Positions 1-5,863 of a stretch of DNA of 10,307 nucleotides are shown piece after piece. Location: the NCBI GenBank assembly GCA_035462845.1, contig DATHTV010000032.1, forward strand, positions 1-10,307, written 5' to 3'. How positions within the stretch are numbered: position 1 is the stretch's first letter; every line of letters begins with the position of its first letter. The stretch is from DASTQL01 sp035462845 (GTDB lineage Bacteria > Actinomycetota > Actinomycetes > Jiangellales > Jiangellaceae). A program made the translations under genes and the position numbers. The notes under the pieces were generated by a model. The model saw only the letters and a list, made by a program, of their open reading frames with translations, had not been told where the DNA came from and searched no databases.

Positions 1-15
1 CGGGGAGGCAGGCAT
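1..15 (-). CDS. Possible 5' end of a divergent gene running off the left edge
   Basis: A minus-strand ATG sits at 15-13, followed by five open codons (M P A S P) before the window ends. No Shine-Dalgarno sequence precedes it. A TANNNT-type -10 box (TAGACT on the minus strand, 27-22) lies so that transcription would begin at about the A of the ATG, which is the usual layout of leaderless actinobacterial genes. YceI genes often sit next to a MarR-type regulator, so such a regulator is possible, but five residues cannot identify a product. This is an inference from spacing only. Confidence 0.2.
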
Positions 16-21
16 GATCAC

Positions 22-50
22 AGTCTAGCATTTAGTTGACGCTGGGACTA
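22..50. promoter_or_regulatory. Candidate leaderless promoter and operator-like dyad for a divergent gene
   Basis: The minus strand reads TAGACT at 27-22, a fit to the actinobacterial TANNNT -10 box, six bases before a minus-strand ATG at 15. Just upstream, 33-36 (TAGT) and 47-50 (ACTA) form an inverted repeat with a 10-bp spacer, and the left side reads TTAGTTGAC, reminiscent of MarR-family half-sites. The region is clearly less GC-rich than its surroundings. No good -35 box was found, and the binding protein is a guess. Confidence 0.3.
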
Positions 51-116
51 TCTCGTCCGCGTCCGCGTCGGCGTCGAGCGCGGGATGCGGTGGCTTGGTA
101 CCTGAACGCTCAAAAT

Positions 117-145
117 TTGTCCGGTGGAATATCCTCGGGTACGTT
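117..145 (+). promoter_or_regulatory. Sigma-A-like promoter for yceI
   Basis: TTGTCC (117-122) and TACGTT (140-145) are separated by exactly 17 bp and fit TTGNNN / TANNNT. They lie in an AT-rich island (CAAAATTTG at 111-119) within very GC-rich DNA. Transcription would begin near 152, giving a leader of about 50 nt before the ATG at 201, with a Shine-Dalgarno GGAGGA at 191-196. An overlapping TATCCT (130-135) is an alternative -10 without a good -35. Confidence 0.4.
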
Positions 146-200
146 GTTGCTGACCGGAACGCAGACATCCGCCCTCAGACCAGCACCCCCGGAGGAAGAC

Positions 201-776
201 ATGACCGACACCCTCGGCGCCCGCGAGTGGCAGGGCACCGCCGTCCCCACGCCCGGCACCTTCGTGCTCGACCCCAGCCACACGACCGTCGGCTTCGTCG
301 CGCGTCACCTGATGGTGACCAAGGTGCGCGGCCACTTCGCCGAGTTCGAGGGCAGCATCACGGTCGGCGAGGACCCGCTGGCCTCCTCGGCTCAGGCGAG
401 CATCGCGACCGCCAGCCTCACCAGCGGTTCCGCCGACCGCGACGGCCACGTCAAGAGCGCTGACTTCCTCGCCGTCGAGGAGTACCCGCGGATGACCTTC
501 GTCTCCCGCAGCGTCAGCCACGTCCGTGGCGACCGGTTCACCGTCGTCGGCGACCTCACGGTCAAGGACGTCACCCGCCCGGTCGAGCTCGACGTGACCG
601 TCGACGGCGTGGCCCGCGACCCGTGGGGCGGCGAGCGCCTCGCCGTCACGGCGACGGCCGAGATCGACCGCGAGGAGTTCGGCATCACCTGGAACGTCGC
701 GCTGGAGAGCGGCGGCGTCCTGGTCTCCAAGAAGGTCAAGATCGAGATCGAGGCGCAGGCCGTCCGGCAGGTCTGA
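201..776 (+). CDS. YceI family protein (lipocalin-like polyisoprenoid-binding fold)
   Basis: The 191-residue product matches the YceI family, a beta-barrel, lipocalin-like fold whose characterised members bind long isoprenoid or fatty-acid-like ligands. The ATG at 201 is chosen because GGAGGA (191-196) lies just before it; the longer open frame upstream begins in promoter DNA and encodes low-complexity arginine-rich sequence. Family hallmarks are visible: the FVLDPSHTTVGFVARH start of the barrel (21-36), the SADRDGH region (77-83), F89 and EYPRMTF (94-100), the GDLTVKDVTRPVELDV hairpin (117-132) and the DREEFGITWN motif near the C terminus (156-165). There is no signal peptide or membrane segment, so the protein is probably cytoplasmic, unlike the periplasmic E. 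coli YceI. Its own promoter and the downstream hairpin suggest a monocistronic unit. The family assignment is solid; ligand and role are unknown. Confidence 0.9.
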   Translation: MTDTLGAREWQGTAVPTPGTFVLDPSHTTVGFVARHLMVTKVRGHFAEFEGSITVGEDPLASSAQASIATASLTSGSADRDGHVKSADFLAVEEYPRMTFVSRSVSHVRGDRFTVVGDLTVKDVTRPVELDVTVDGVARDPWGGERLAVTATAEIDREEFGITWNVALESGGVLVSKKVKIEIEAQAVRQV

Positions 777-781
777 GCGAG

Positions 782-795
782 CCGGGTCGACCCGG
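782..795 (+). other. Short perfect palindrome just after yceI
   Basis: CCGGGTCGACCCGG is a perfect 14-bp palindrome starting 6 bp after the yceI stop. As RNA it would give a five-pair stem with a TCGA tetraloop. There is no U tract. It may add to the larger hairpin further downstream as an end of the yceI transcript, but is weak by itself. Confidence 0.25.
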
Positions 796-897
796 ATCTC
801 GGCGTAGGCCTGGGCCGGTCTCAGCAGGAACCGAACCAGGTGTCCGCCGGACCGGGCCTGATCTCCGCGGCGCCGGCCCGAGCATCACGAGGCCAGT

Positions 898-935
898 GGG
901 GCCATCGCCAGTCGTCGACGGCTGGTGGTGGCCCC
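898..935 (+). terminator. Strong hairpin between yceI and femX (probable + strand terminator or leader structure)
   Basis: Bases 898-913 pair with 920-935 around the six-base loop GTCGAC (914-919). The base of the stem is seven consecutive pairs, GGGGCCA with TGGCCCC. The remaining nine pairs include three G-U wobbles (905-928, 907-926, 912-921). On the opposite strand those three become A-C mismatches, so the fold is favoured in + strand RNA. It has no U tract, which is common for actinobacterial terminators. Being 122 bp after the yceI stop and about 60 bp before femX, it may end yceI transcripts or lie in a femX leader. GCCCC at 931-935 could also pair with GGGGC at 961-965, an alternative fold. 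Confidence 0.45.
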
Positions 936-993
936 ATCGGCATGGTGAACGTGGTCATTCGGGGCGCCCGGCGCGCGGGTAGCCTCGGGGCCC

Positions 994-2124
994 GTGACCC
1001 TGCGCGTACGCACCCTGTCCCGGGACGAGCACCTGGCCTTCGTCGCCGGGCAGCCCTCGGTGAGCTTCCTGCAGACCCCGGCGTGGGGGGACGTGAAGTC
1101 GGACTGGCGCTCGGAGTCGCTCGGCTGGGTGGACGACGCGGGGGAGGTCGTCGGCGCCGGCCTGGTGCTGTACCGCCAGGTGCCGCGGCTCAAGCGATAC
1201 CTCGCCTACCTGCCGGAGGGCCCGGCGATCGACTGGGCCGGTGCCGTCCAGGACGGGACGCTCGCCGCCTGGCTCGAGCCCATGGCCGCCCACCTGGCCG
1301 ACCAGGGCGCCTTCGGCATCCGGATGGGCCCGCCCGTCGTCACCGCCAGGTGGGACGCCGACACCCTCAAGGCCGCGATCGCGGCAGGTGGCGCGACCCG
1401 GCTGGCGGACCTCCCGCCGGACGAGACGACTGCGGTCGGTGCCGCGGTCACGGCCCAGCTGGCCGCGCTCGGCTGGCGACCGCCGGCCGACGAGGGCGGC
1501 TTCTCCGCGGGTCAGCCCCGCCACGTGTTCCAGGTCCCGCTGGCCGGCCGCAGCGAGGACGACGTCCTCAAGGGCTTCAACCAGCTGTGGCGGCGCAACG
1601 TCAAGAAGGCCGCCAAGTCCGGGGTCGACGTGACCCACGGCGGCGCGGAGGACCTGCCGGCCTTCCACGCGCTGTACGCCGAGACCGCCCGGCGGGACGG
1701 CTTCACGCCACGCCCCCTCTCGTACTTCCAGGGCATGTGGAAGGCGATGCGCGCCGAGGCGGACGACCGGCTGCGCCTCTACCTGGCCCACCACGAGGGC
1801 GAACTCGTCGCCGCCACGACCCTTGTGCGGGTCGGCGAGCACGCCTGGTACTCCTACGGGGCGTCGTCCACCGCGAAGCGCGAGGTGCGCGGGTCCAACG
1901 CCGTGCAGTGGCAGATGATCCGGGACGCGCTCGCCGACGGCTGCACCGTCTACGACCTGCGCGGCATCACCGACACCCTGGACGAGGAGGACCCGCACTT
2001 CGGCCTGATCCGCTTCAAGCTCGGCACCGGCGGCCAGGCCGTCGAGTACGCCGGAGAGTGGGACCTGCCGATCTCGCGGCTGCTGCACGCGGCGTTCGAC
2101 CTCTACATGAAGCGGCGGGGGTGA
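994..2124 (+). CDS. femX: FemAB/FemX-type peptidyltransferase (peptidoglycan cross-bridge aminoacyltransferase)
   Basis: The 376-residue product fits the FemABX family, which transfers an amino acid from aminoacyl-tRNA to the stem peptide of lipid II at the inner face of the membrane, forming the interpeptide bridge. Two GNAT-like domains are recognisable. The first contains the FLQTPAWGDVK motif (25-35). The linker/second-domain region has FNQLWRRNVKKAAKSGV (195-211). The C-terminal signatures are GSNAVQWQMIRDA (300-312), YDLRGI (320-325) and GLIRFKLGTGGQAVEYAGEW (337-356). There is no signal peptide, and length is normal. The GTG at 994 is used because homology begins there; the region before it lacks a clear Shine-Dalgarno, but TAGCCT at 980-985 could be a -10 for a near-leaderless transcript. 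The adjacent racemase-like gene and opposing PBP fit a role in peptidoglycan. The amino acid added (glycine in Streptomyces FemX) cannot be read from the sequence. Confidence 0.88.
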   Translation: MTLRVRTLSRDEHLAFVAGQPSVSFLQTPAWGDVKSDWRSESLGWVDDAGEVVGAGLVLYRQVPRLKRYLAYLPEGPAIDWAGAVQDGTLAAWLEPMAAHLADQGAFGIRMGPPVVTARWDADTLKAAIAAGGATRLADLPPDETTAVGAAVTAQLAALGWRPPADEGGFSAGQPRHVFQVPLAGRSEDDVLKGFNQLWRRNVKKAAKSGVDVTHGGAEDLPAFHALYAETARRDGFTPRPLSYFQGMWKAMRAEADDRLRLYLAHHEGELVAATTLVRVGEHAWYSYGASSTAKREVRGSNAVQWQMIRDALADGCTVYDLRGITDTLDEEDPHFGLIRFKLGTGGQAVEYAGEWDLPISRLLHAAFDLYMKRRG

Positions 2125-2131
2125 GCCGCCC

Positions 2132-3166
2132 GTGCCGCTGACGCTGCACGTCGACGCGGCGCGCTGGCGTGAGCACGTCCGCGCGTACGTCGCCTCGCAC
2201 GCCGGCGTGGTGCCCGTCGTCAAGGGCAACGGGTACGGCTTCGGGAACGCCGTCCTGGCTGGCGAGGCCGCCCGCCTGGGCGTGCAGACGCTCGCCGTCG
2301 GCACCTACGACGAAGTGGCCGAGGTCGAGCGCGCCTTCCCCGGCGACCTGCTGGTGCTCTCGCCGTGGCGACCCGGGTTGCCCGCGGCGCGGCTCGACGA
2401 CGACCGGGTCGTGCACACCGTGTCGCGGCTCGCGGACCTGCGTACCCTCGCCGCCTCGCGGGACCGGCCCCGGGTGGTGGTCGAGGTGCTGACCTCGATG
2501 CGCCGGCACGGTATCGAGGTGGCCGAGATCGACGCCGCCGTCGACCTGCTCGAGTCCGTGCGCTTCGCCGGCTGGGCGCTGCACCTGCCGCTGGCAGGAG
2601 ACCACGAGCCGGAGGCGCGCTCCTTCCTGCCGCGGCTGGTGCGGACGGCGGGCTCGCCCGGTGACCGGCTCTGGGTCAGCCACCTCCCGCCGCCGGCCGC
2701 GGCGAGGCTGGCCGCCGACAGCGGGACGGAGGTGCGGCTCCGTGTCGGCACCGCGCTCTGGCTCGGCGACCGGGCCGCCCTGGCCCCGCGGGCCACCGTC
2801 CTCGACGTGCACCGGCTGTCCCGGGGCGACACGTACGGCTACCGGCAGCGGCGCGCCCGGGCCGACGGCTGGCTGCTCGTGCTGGCCGGTGGCACCACTC
2901 ACGGCGTCGCGCTCGAGGCGCCCACTGCCGCGGCGACCGTGCGGCAGCGGGTGGTGGCCCTCGGGCACGGCGGCCTCTCGGCGGCCGGGCGGGCGCTCTC
3001 GCCGTACCGTGTCGGCGGCCGGCAGCGGTGGTTCGCGGAACCCCCGCACATGCAGTGCTCGCTGGTGTGGCTGCCGGGCTCGGTGGAGCCGCCGGCCGTG
3101 GGGGACGAGGTGCCGCTGGAGGTGCGGTACACGACGACCGCGTTCGACCGGATCAGCTGGGACTGA
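2132..3166 (+). CDS. Alanine racemase-like PLP-dependent protein, divergent
   Basis: This 344-residue protein has the architecture of fold-type III alanine racemase: a PLP-binding TIM barrel followed by a beta domain. The barrel begins with VVKGNGYGFG (29-38), where K31 would hold the cofactor. TSMRRHG (121-127) matches the TGMGRIG motif, with R125 at the substrate-carboxylate arginine. RVGTALWLG (204-212) corresponds to RPGIALYG and keeps R204, which faces the pyridine nitrogen. Y235 in DTYGY sits at the catalytic tyrosine. Deviations are notable: the MDQ motif becomes MQC (307-309), the usual VGYADG stretch is AGGTTHG (252-258), and the protein is somewhat shorter than the usual 370-390 residues. 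It may racemise alanine, act on another amino acid, or be a binding paralogue. The GTG at 2132 follows the femX stop by 7 bp and is preceded by GGGGGTG (2117-2123), so the two genes are almost certainly cotranscribed. Confidence 0.78.
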   Translation: MPLTLHVDAARWREHVRAYVASHAGVVPVVKGNGYGFGNAVLAGEAARLGVQTLAVGTYDEVAEVERAFPGDLLVLSPWRPGLPAARLDDDRVVHTVSRLADLRTLAASRDRPRVVVEVLTSMRRHGIEVAEIDAAVDLLESVRFAGWALHLPLAGDHEPEARSFLPRLVRTAGSPGDRLWVSHLPPPAAARLAADSGTEVRLRVGTALWLGDRAALAPRATVLDVHRLSRGDTYGYRQRRARADGWLLVLAGGTTHGVALEAPTAAATVRQRVVALGHGGLSAAGRALSPYRVGGRQRWFAEPPHMQCSLVWLPGSVEPPAVGDEVPLEVRYTTTAFDRISWD

Positions 3167-3187
3167 CCGGGCGTCAGCCGGCCCAGC
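3156..3187. terminator. Bidirectional hairpin containing both convergent stop codons
   Basis: GCTGGG (3156-3161) pairs with CCCAGC (3182-3187), and inside it CTGAC (3163-3167) pairs with GTCAG (3173-3177) around the loop CGGGC. A single unpaired base lies on the left and four on the right between the stems. The TGA of the racemase-like gene (3164-3166) and the stop of the opposing mannosyltransferase (3176-3174) occupy the two arms of the inner stem. All eleven pairs are Watson-Crick, so the fold is equally possible on both strands. With only 7 bp between the genes it is the obvious candidate terminator for both. There is no U tract. Confidence 0.45.
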
Positions 3188-4307
3188 GTCCGGTGAGGTA
3201 CGTCGCCGCCCACACGACCATGAGCGGCCCGCTCACCGACACGTACACCCACAGCACCCAGCGCCGCTGCAGGGTGAGCACGGCGAGCCCGACCCACAGC
3301 GGCCACCACAGCAGGGTGGCCCGGGGAACCGAGAAGAACCACTCCGAGCTGGCGAAGGCGCCGACCTGGAGCCCCACCCAGGTCGCCTCGCCCCAGCGGG
3401 CCCGGCGGACCAGCAGCACGGTGACCAGCACACCGATCAGGAGGGCGACGAGCTCGGCCCGGAACATCCAGGCGAAGTTCGGCGTCTGCCCACCGCCGAA
3501 CGCTGCGTCCCAGGTCGTCGTCCACGCGTCCCAGGGCCAGGTGAAGTCGCGGTTCCACTCCTCGGCCTGGGCGTCGAGCCACCCGGTCCACGATCCGGTG
3601 ACGGACCGCACGTACGCGGTCCACGCCAGCACCGGGAGCGCCGGCAGCGCCAGCCACGCGGCGTCGGGCCACCGCCGCCGGGACGCGGTGAGGCACTGCA
3701 CGGCCAGCGCCACCGCCAGGAAGATCCCGCTGACCCGGACCGTGCAGGCGCCCGCGGCGAGCACCCCCGCCAGCGCCCAGCGGTCCCGTCGGGCGGCCAG
3801 CCAGGCCGGCAGCGCCAGGGCCAGGAACAGCGACTCGGTGTACGGCGCGGCGAGGAACACCGCCGGGGGCGCGAGCAGCCACACCAGCACGGTCCGCGGT
3901 CCGGTGCCGGGCCCGCCGTCGAGCTCGCCGAGCCGGCCCAGCGCCACCGCCGCCACGGCTCCGGCCAGCACCGAGACCAGCAGCCCGGTCACCACGTGCC
4001 GGACTCCCAGCTGCCCGCCGCTCCAGAGCAGCCCCGGAAAGGCAGGGAAGAAGGCCTCGTTGGGGACGCCGGTGGGTTCGCCGCCGTAGCCGTAGAGGGC
4101 GATCCCCCAGAAATGGTGGAAGTCCCACTGCTGCCAGCGGTCCAGCACCGGCGGCACGTCGCCGCCCGCGGGCGGGAACAACCAGCCCACCGCGCCCGCG
4201 ACGACCCACAGGCCGAGCCGGCTCGCCGCCCACAGGGCCAGCGCCTCCCGGTCCGTGGCCGGCAGCAGGGCCGTCCGGTCGCGAACCCGCTGCAGGGTGC
4301 CGGTCAC
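3174..4307 (-). CDS. PIG-V-like membrane mannosyltransferase
   Basis: The 377-residue product is a multi-pass membrane protein with about nine or ten hydrophobic segments spread over residues 24-371. It resembles PIG-V / GPI mannosyltransferase 2 and its bacterial relatives, GT-C fold enzymes that use a polyprenyl-phosphate sugar on the outer face of the membrane. Visible hallmarks are WDFHHFWGIALYGYG (61-75), with D62 as the likely catalytic acid in the first external loop, NEAFFPAFPG (83-92), and YTESLFLAL (156-164). The start is taken as GTG at 4307 because its GTGA overlaps the TGA of the upstream glycosyltransferase, implying translational coupling; a longer start at 4382 would add only low-complexity sequence antisense-like to the repeat of the neighbour. 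Acceptor and sugar are unknown; mannose transfer is inferred from family. Phosphatidylinositol mannosides, lipomannan or mannoproteins are possible acceptors. Confidence 0.75.
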   Translation of the reverse strand: MTGTLQRVRDRTALLPATDREALALWAASRLGLWVVAGAVGWLFPPAGGDVPPVLDRWQQWDFHHFWGIALYGYGGEPTGVPNEAFFPAFPGLLWSGGQLGVRHVVTGLLVSVLAGAVAAVALGRLGELDGGPGTGPRTVLVWLLAPPAVFLAAPYTESLFLALALPAWLAARRDRWALAGVLAAGACTVRVSGIFLAVALAVQCLTASRRRWPDAAWLALPALPVLAWTAYVRSVTGSWTGWLDAQAEEWNRDFTWPWDAWTTTWDAAFGGGQTPNFAWMFRAELVALLIGVLVTVLLVRRARWGEATWVGLQVGAFASSEWFFSVPRATLLWWPLWVGLAVLTLQRRWVLWVYVSVSGPLMVVWAATYLTGRWAG

Positions 4308-5767
4308 GACGCCGACCGGATGGCCGGCGGGCCCTCGTGCTGGTCCCCGTGCCAGCCCTCGTACGGGCCCTCGTACGGGCACTCGTACGGGCGCACGGGG
4401 TCGTGCTCGGGCCGCAGCACGTCACGCACCACGACCGCCACGAGCCACAGCAGCCCGGCGGCCCGCAGGGCGACGACGGTGGCGTACCCGTTGTCGGTCA
4501 CGAGCCGCTCGGTGGCGCCGAGGCGGCCGGCGATGAAGAGCCACACGACGACGAAGTGCACGGCCTCCGCCGCCTGCCACACCAGCAGGTCGCGCCACCG
4601 CGGCCGGGCGAGCACGGCGAGCGGCAGCAGCCACAGCGCGTACTGCGGGGACCAGACCTTGTTCGCGAGCACGAAGATCGCCAGGGTGAGGAGGGCCAGC
4701 TGGGCCAGCCGGGGGGGTCGCGGGGCGGCGAGGGCCAGCACCGCGACCAGCCCGAGCCCGACCGCGGTGACCCCCGCCGCCGCGATGTCGAGACGGTCGG
4801 CCGGGACGCCCCGGCCCACCAGGTCGAGCGCGAACCACGGTGAGCCGAACTCCGCGGCCCGGTCGGCGTTGAAGGTCCAGAAGAACCGCCACCCCTCCGG
4901 CGCCAGCGCCGCGACGGGGAGGTTGACGACGGCCCAGGAGACGACCGCCGCGACGGCCGCCGCCGCACCGCGCCGCAGTGCCGGGCCGCGCGGCCGCTCC
5001 TGCCAGCAGACCAGCAGCACGGGCAGAAGCAGCAGCGCCGGGTAGAGCTTGGCCGCCGCCCCGAGGCCCAGCATCGCTCCCGCCAGCACGGGCCGGTCCC
5101 GCGACCAGGCCAGCAGGGCGACCGCGGTGAGGGCCACCGGCAGCAGGTCCCAGTTGATGGTGGACGTGAGGAGCAGGACCGGTGCGGCCGCGACCAGCAG
5201 GCCGTCCCACGGCCGGCGGCGGACGGTCCGCGACGTCGCCGCCACGGCGACCAGGGCGGCGGCCGCCATCAGCAGCGCGGTGAGGTCGTAGAAGCGGACG
5301 CCGCCGGCCAGGTCGGCCGCCTGCCGATCCGCCGGACCGGCGTCGGCACCGCCGTCGGCGACCCACCCCAGCGCCCGCACCGCCCACGCGGACACCTGGG
5401 CCACCGCCCCCGTGAGCACCGGGTACTCGAGCAGGGTGTCGCGGTAGGCGACGGCGTCCCCGGACAGGCCGCGCTCCCGGTACAGGAACGGCACGTCGCT
5501 GTAGCACTGACCGGTCCACAGCTCGGCGTCGCCGCGGTCGGCCCACTGGGTGCTACGGCAGGGGGCGTCGGCGATCACGCCGAGGGCCAGCACCAGGCAG
5601 GCCACGGCGAGCGCAACCCGTACCGGGGTCCACCAGCCGCCACCCGGGGCCACCCGGCTACCGGCCGGACCCCCGAGCCACTCGCTGGACGCCGCCGCAA
5701 CCGGGTCTTCCCGCGTGGGAAGCGCCACCGGCGTCGGCGGTCGGGGCTCGGCGGGCACGCGCCCCAT
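4304..5767 (-). CDS. GT87-type polyprenyl-phosphomannose-dependent mannosyltransferase, membrane
   Basis: This 487-residue protein has a short proline-rich cytoplasmic N terminus, a first membrane helix (about 49-66) and roughly ten further hydrophobic segments up to residue 449. It fits the GT87/DUF2029 family, which includes the mycobacterial mannosyltransferase PimE and the uncharacterised Rv0051-like proteins next to ponA1. Typical blocks are CYSDVPFLYRERGL (88-101), LEYPVLTG (113-120), INWDLLPVAL (204-213), AAKLYPALLLLPV (238-250) and NKVWSPQYALWLLPL (369-383). A hydrophilic C-terminal tail holds the small repeat PYECPYEGPYEG (460-471). The ATG at 5767 has a weak AGGT 6 bases upstream. 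It lies 96 bp downstream of the PBP gene and overlaps the next mannosyltransferase by 4 nt. Acceptor substrate is unknown; the family call is good, the mannose specificity is inferred. Confidence 0.78.
   Translation of the reverse strand: MGRVPAEPRPPTPVALPTREDPVAAASSEWLGGPAGSRVAPGGGWWTPVRVALAVACLVLALGVIADAPCRSTQWADRGDAELWTGQCYSDVPFLYRERGLSGDAVAYRDTLLEYPVLTGAVAQVSAWAVRALGWVADGGADAGPADRQAADLAGGVRFYDLTALLMAAAALVAVAATSRTVRRRPWDGLLVAAAPVLLLTSTINWDLLPVALTAVALLAWSRDRPVLAGAMLGLGAAAKLYPALLLLPVLLVCWQERPRGPALRRGAAAAVAAVVSWAVVNLPVAALAPEGWRFFWTFNADRAAEFGSPWFALDLVGRGVPADRLDIAAAGVTAVGLGLVAVLALAAPRPPRLAQLALLTLAIFVLANKVWSPQYALWLLPLAVLARPRWRDLLVWQAAEAVHFVVVWLFIAGRLGATERLVTDNGYATVVALRAAGLLWLVAVVVRDVLRPEHDPVRPYECPYEGPYEGWHGDQHEGPPAIRSAS
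4356..4391. repeat. Three tandem 12-bp units inside the GT87 gene
   Basis: CCCTCGTACGGG occurs at 4356-4367 and 4368-4379, and again with one change (CACTCGTACGGG) at 4380-4391. On the coding strand each unit encodes four residues, giving PYEC-PYEG-PYEG in the cytoplasmic C-terminal tail of the GT87 protein. Each unit is close to self-complementary (CGTACG core). Being a multiple of three, gain or loss of units keeps the frame, so copy number may vary between strains. Confidence 0.8.
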
Positions 5768-5813
5768 GGTGACCTACGGGCCTGGTCGTCTCGGGCCCGG
5801 TCGCCCAGCGCCC

Positions 5814-5844
5814 GTCCGGTGGGCGAGCAGGGCGCCACCCGGAC
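5814..5844 (-). terminator. Possible attenuating hairpin between the PBP and GT87 genes
   Basis: Positions 5813-5819 (CGTCCGG) pair with 5839-5845 (CCGGACG), and after a one-base bulge at 5838 the stem continues TGG (5820-5822) with CCA (5835-5837), leaving a 12-base loop. It begins about 20 bp after the PBP stop codon in the direction of minus-strand transcription. It could be a partial terminator or attenuator that lowers expression of the two downstream mannosyltransferases. No U tract follows. The remaining part of the 96-bp gap shows no recognisable promoter. Confidence 0.3.
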
Positions 5845-5863
5845 GACCGGCACGGCGTCGTGG

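Noticed and set aside
126..148. GGAAT followed by GTT as a SigR-type promoter before yceI
   Set aside because: The spacer is 12 or 15 bases rather than about 18; the TTGTCC-17-TACGTT promoter in the same place fits better.
36..200. Longer start for the YceI protein
   Set aside because: The extra residues are Arg-rich and encoded by AT-rich promoter DNA; GGAGGA before the ATG at 201 and the start of family homology favour the short form.
955..2304. 449-residue minus-strand open frame opposite femX
   Set aside because: Low-complexity translation opposite a gene with clear FemAB motifs; no ribosome site or homology seen.
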